Source: Flagellimonas spongiicola
Lineage (GTDB): Bacteria > Bacteroidota > Bacteroidia > Flavobacteriales > Flavobacteriaceae
Direction of reading: 5' to 3'
NCBI RefSeq assembly: GCF_023502425.1
Contig: NZ_JAMFMA010000001.1
Location: 248,001-312,000 of the forward strand
DNA: 64,000 nucleotides
Part shown: positions 61,404 to 64,000 of the stretch, piece by piece
Numbering within the stretch: position 1 is the stretch's first letter
Layout of the letters: each line of letters starts with the position of its first letter
The notes under the pieces: model-generated
What the model was told of the DNA's origin: nothing
The model's input: the letters and a program-made list of their open reading frames with translations, nothing else
Database searches by the model: none
Made by a program: the position numbers and the translations under genes

Positions 61404-62723
61404 ATGGGTAAGAGACACCAAATTAGCGGCAAGGGACTTGGAATTTCCAAGGGTTATCTACTTTTTCTGTTTTTGCTTGTGAACACCATGTTAATTGCGC
61501 AGCAATCGAATACTACCTATTCTAAAAAGGTTTTGGAATCCACCGAAATCGACATGCTTTTTAGCTTCTATGAACAAGAAGGAAATAATGCTGCTGTGAC
61601 CGGTGGGGAAGGAACTGAAGAATTAACAGATGCGACTTCCAGTTTGGTATTACGGATGCCCATGAACGAAGACGGTGTCCTTACAGTGGATGTTGGCTTA
61701 TCTGCTTATACTTCTGCTTCTTCAAGTAATGTAAATCCGCTTGATGGTAGTAATAGCAATGCCACACCTTTTGATGCTTCGTCCGGAGAATCCAGAAAGG
61801 ACTTATTGGCCTATATTAATCCGTCTATTCAATTTAGTTCGGCGGATCGCAATACGGTTTGGAGTGCTAACCTGTACTTTTCCAACGAGTACGATTATAC
61901 ATCTTTTGGTATTGGGGGTAGTTACACCAGACTTTTTAACGAAAAAAACACGGAGTTTTCAGTGATTAGTCGTGTTTTCTTGGACAAGTGGAATGCCATT
62001 TATCCAATTGAATTGCGAGACGGTTTCTTTGATGACCGTATTTCAGGTAATGGGACGTATAATCCCAATTTTGTTCCATTTGTTGGTGAATCCAGAAATA
62101 CCTATTCCTTATCCTTCGGATTATCCCAAATTTTGGGTAAACGCCTCCAAGGTGGTTTGTTTGTGGATTTGGTGTCTCAGGAGGGATTGCTAAGCACCCC
62201 ATTTCAGCGTGTCTATTTTGGAGATACAGAAGCATTTTTCATAGATGATTTTCAACTGGCTGATGACGTTGAGCGATTACCGGAAAAAAGATTGAAGATT
62301 CCTGTTGGTGGTAGATTGAACTATTTTTTGAATGATGTAGTGATTCTCAGAACGTACTATCGTTATTATTGGGATGATTGGGGCCTTACCTCGCATACTG
62401 CAAGTATAGAGGCGCCTGTAAGGTTATCTGATAAATTTGTGTTGTTTCCTACCTATCGATTTTATACCCAGTCTGCTGCGGATTACTTTTATGCAAAGGA
62501 AGTCGCGTCTTCCACGTTTCAGTTTTATACCTCGGATTACGATTTGTCGGCATATGATGCGCATCAATATGGCATGGGTATCCAATACAAGGATATTCTG
62601 GCGAATGCTAAACTATTAACCTTTGGATTGAAAAGTATTGATCTTCGATTTAATCGTTATGACCGCAGCGATGGGCTCAACGCTTACATCATCACTTTAG
62701 GTACCACCTTCGTTGGGAATTAG
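61404..62723 (+). CDS. DUF3570 outer membrane beta-barrel protein
   Basis: 439 residues. The N-terminal segment (about 15-35) is a signal peptide with a longer basic lead (MGKRHQISGKGLGISKGYLL...LIAQQ). The mature protein is stranded, with alternating hydrophobic residues and the aromatic end NAYIITLGTTFVGN, as in outer membrane barrels; the strands YWDDWGLTSHTASIEAPVRL and FVLFPTYRFYTQSAADYF are typical of DUF3570. It may form the outer membrane part of the redox system in this operon. Last gene of the run that starts at 59255. No further partner follows. Confidence 0.85.
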   Translation: MGKRHQISGKGLGISKGYLLFLFLLVNTMLIAQQSNTTYSKKVLESTEIDMLFSFYEQEGNNAAVTGGEGTEELTDATSSLVLRMPMNEDGVLTVDVGLSAYTSASSSNVNPLDGSNSNATPFDASSGESRKDLLAYINPSIQFSSADRNTVWSANLYFSNEYDYTSFGIGGSYTRLFNEKNTEFSVISRVFLDKWNAIYPIELRDGFFDDRISGNGTYNPNFVPFVGESRNTYSLSFGLSQILGKRLQGGLFVDLVSQEGLLSTPFQRVYFGDTEAFFIDDFQLADDVERLPEKRLKIPVGGRLNYFLNDVVILRTYYRYYWDDWGLTSHTASIEAPVRLSDKFVLFPTYRFYTQSAADYFYAKEVASSTFQFYTSDYDLSAYDAHQYGMGIQYKDILANAKLLTFGLKSIDLRFNRYDRSDGLNAYIITLGTTFVGN

Positions 62724-62789
62724 CACAGTTTCCTGCCTGAAACAATCCAATCAAAAATTGTAAATTCGCAGCTTAACGCGGATTGATTT

Positions 62790-63866
62790 ATGCTAGACAA
62801 GCTCAACATTGTAAAACAACGTTTTGATGAGGTTTCTGACCTTATTATCCAACCCGATATCATTGCAGACCAAAAACGCTACGTAAAACTCAACAAAGAA
62901 TACAAGGATTTAAAGGTACTTGTAGACAAAAGAGAGGAATACATTGGATTTACCAATAACATTACGGAAGCTGAGGAAATCATAGCCGATGGAAGCGATA
63001 AGGAAATGGTGGAAATGGCCAAAATGCAGTTGGATGAGGCCAAAGAAGGGTTGCCGAAGTTGGAAGAAGAAATAAAATTTCTTTTGATACCCAAAGATCC
63101 TGAGGATGAAAAGGATGTTGTAATGGAAATCAGGGCTGGAACTGGTGGTGATGAAGCCAGTATTTTTGCTGGAGACCTCTATCGGATGTATGCTAAATAT
63201 TGCGAATCCAAAGGGTGGAAGACCAATATTATGGATTTAAGTGAAGGCACTAGTGGGGGTTATAAGGAAATCCATTTTGAAGTGAGTGGCGCGGATGTCT
63301 ATGGCACCCTAAAATTTGAAGCTGGAGTGCATCGTGTGCAACGCGTACCACAAACCGAAACACAAGGGAGGGTACACACCAGTGCGGCAACGGTTATGGT
63401 AATTCCGGAAGCAGAGGATTTTGATGTTCAGATAGACCCCAAAGATGTCCGAATTGATTACTTCTGTTCTTCAGGCCCAGGTGGTCAGTCTGTAAATACC
63501 ACATACTCTGCGGTACGTCTTACGCATGTTCCAACCGGATTGGTCGCACAATGTCAGGATCAAAAATCGCAACATAAGAATAAAGAGAAAGCTTTTAAAG
63601 TGTTACGATCCAGATTGTACGACTTGGAATTGGCCAAAAAACAAGAAGAGGATGCTGCTAAGCGTAATTCACAAGTAAGTAGCGGTGATCGTTCAGCAAA
63701 AATTAGAACTTACAATTACCCACAAGGTAGGGTTACGGATCACAGAATAGGGTTGACGCTCTATGATCTTCAGAATATCATCAATGGAGATATCCAAAAG
63801 ATAATTGATGAGTTGATGTTGGTTGAAAACACTGAAAAATTGAAGGAAGCTTCTGAGATTTTTTAA
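62790..63866 (+). CDS. prfA: Peptide chain release factor 1
   Basis: 358 residues, standard length. It reads UAA and UAG stop codons and triggers release of the peptide. The GGQ motif is in [20 protein letters not shown], the PxT anticodon-like tripeptide region in [17 protein letters not shown], and the N-terminal coiled-coil domain is complete. It starts 66 bp after the DUF3570 stop and is followed 51 bp later by pyrF. Confidence 0.97.
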   Translation: MLDKLNIVKQRFDEVSDLIIQPDIIADQKRYVKLNKEYKDLKVLVDKREEYIGFTNNITEAEEIIADGSDKEMVEMAKMQLDEAKEGLPKLEEEIKFLLIPKDPEDEKDVVMEIRAGTGGDEASIFAGDLYRMYAKYCESKGWKTNIMDLSEGTSGGYKEIHFEVSGADVYGTLKFEAGVHRVQRVPQTETQGRVHTSAATVMVIPEAEDFDVQIDPKDVRIDYFCSSGPGGQSVNTTYSAVRLTHVPTGLVAQCQDQKSQHKNKEKAFKVLRSRLYDLELAKKQEEDAAKRNSQVSSGDRSAKIRTYNYPQGRVTDHRIGLTLYDLQNIINGDIQKIIDELMLVENTEKLKEASEIF

Positions 63867-63917
63867 ATCCAATTTAAAGTACGTCCTGGTTACTACCATT
63901 ACCTCCTAGAATCAAGA

Positions 63918-64000
63918 ATGAAAATAGAACACTTAATAGCCCAAATCAAATCCAAGAATTCCTTTCTCTGTGTGGGATTGGATACGGATTTGGATAAGAT
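63918..64000 (+). CDS. pyrF: Orotidine 5'-phosphate decarboxylase, N-terminal part
   Basis: The gene is cut by the right edge of the window; 27 residues are visible. The start MKIEHLIAQI is followed by SFLCVGLDTD, the conserved first strand of the type 2 OMP decarboxylase barrel that carries the substrate-contacting Asp. It makes UMP in pyrimidine synthesis. It stands in line with prfA, an arrangement usual in flavobacteria, which supports the call despite the short stretch. Confidence 0.85.
   Translation, partial: MKIEHLIAQIKSKNSFLCVGLDTDLDK

Noticed and set aside
1..64000. CRISPR array, prophage or rRNA operon
   Set aside because: No regularly spaced repeats, phage structural genes or rRNA-like sequence were found on either strand.

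Overview
The window comes from the chromosome of a member of the Bacteroidota, almost certainly a marine-type Flavobacteriaceae; I cannot fix the genus. Evidence: SusC/SusD pairs, lipoproteins with acidic residues after the lipobox Cys, membrane-anchored AraC regulators, DUF3667, DUF1599, DUF6090, DUF3570 and DUF4266 proteins, a GSIII glutamine synthetase, and promoters of the Bacteroidota type (TTG/TTTG, about 19 bp, TAnnTTTG). There is no phage, insertion sequence, CRISPR array or rRNA.

Layout. 1-8 kb is housekeeping: the end of an ABC exporter, then folP-cdaA-DUF3667 on the minus strand, and on the plus strand a DUF1599 protein, a DoxX-like membrane protein, tpiA, prmA and clpS. 8-12.2 kb holds a secreted serine hydrolase, a PepSY-type membrane protein and a LytS/LytTR-type sensor and regulator pair. 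12.5-34 kb is the most distinctive part. A three-gene set (SusC-like receptor, SusD-like lipoprotein, small surface lipoprotein) occurs twice in opposite orientation. The copies are highly similar, share their intergenic spacers, and flank about 9.6 kb that carries an Oar-like TonB receptor, an AraC regulator and a tight five-gene operon of secreted proteins (serine hydrolase, three NTF2-like or small secreted proteins, a leucine-rich-repeat protein). The copies differ in signal peptide and promoter region. One lies beside the LytTR pair, the other beside a membrane AraC regulator.

34-39 kb looks like accessory glycan or phosphoester utilisation: AraC regulator, DUF4091/GH123-like glycosidase, metallophosphoesterase and EEP-family phosphodiesterase. 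39.6-45.4 kb is a co-directional accessory run: membrane AraC regulator, acyltransferase, DUF6090, alpha/beta hydrolase lipoprotein, an unknown secreted protein and a membrane class III nucleotide cyclase.

From 45.6 kb mostly core genes resume. A tRNA-Arg(ACG) has its 3' end repeated nearby, an integration scar. Then come apt, a small conserved protein, a DUF885 peptidase-like lipoprotein, an SPFH protein, a BlaI/M56 regulator pair with tandem operators, a Ca/Na antiporter, divergent GSII and GSIII glutamine synthetases, a threonine/serine dehydratase-like enzyme, purM, a periplasmic redox operon (Rieske, thioredoxin, ApbE, DUF4266, DUF3570), prfA and the start of pyrF.

The best candidates for something undescribed are the inverted SusCD triplets with their enclosed secreted-protein operon, and the Rieske-Trx-ApbE-DUF4266-DUF3570 operon. 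Functional statements rest on motif reading by eye; no database search was run.
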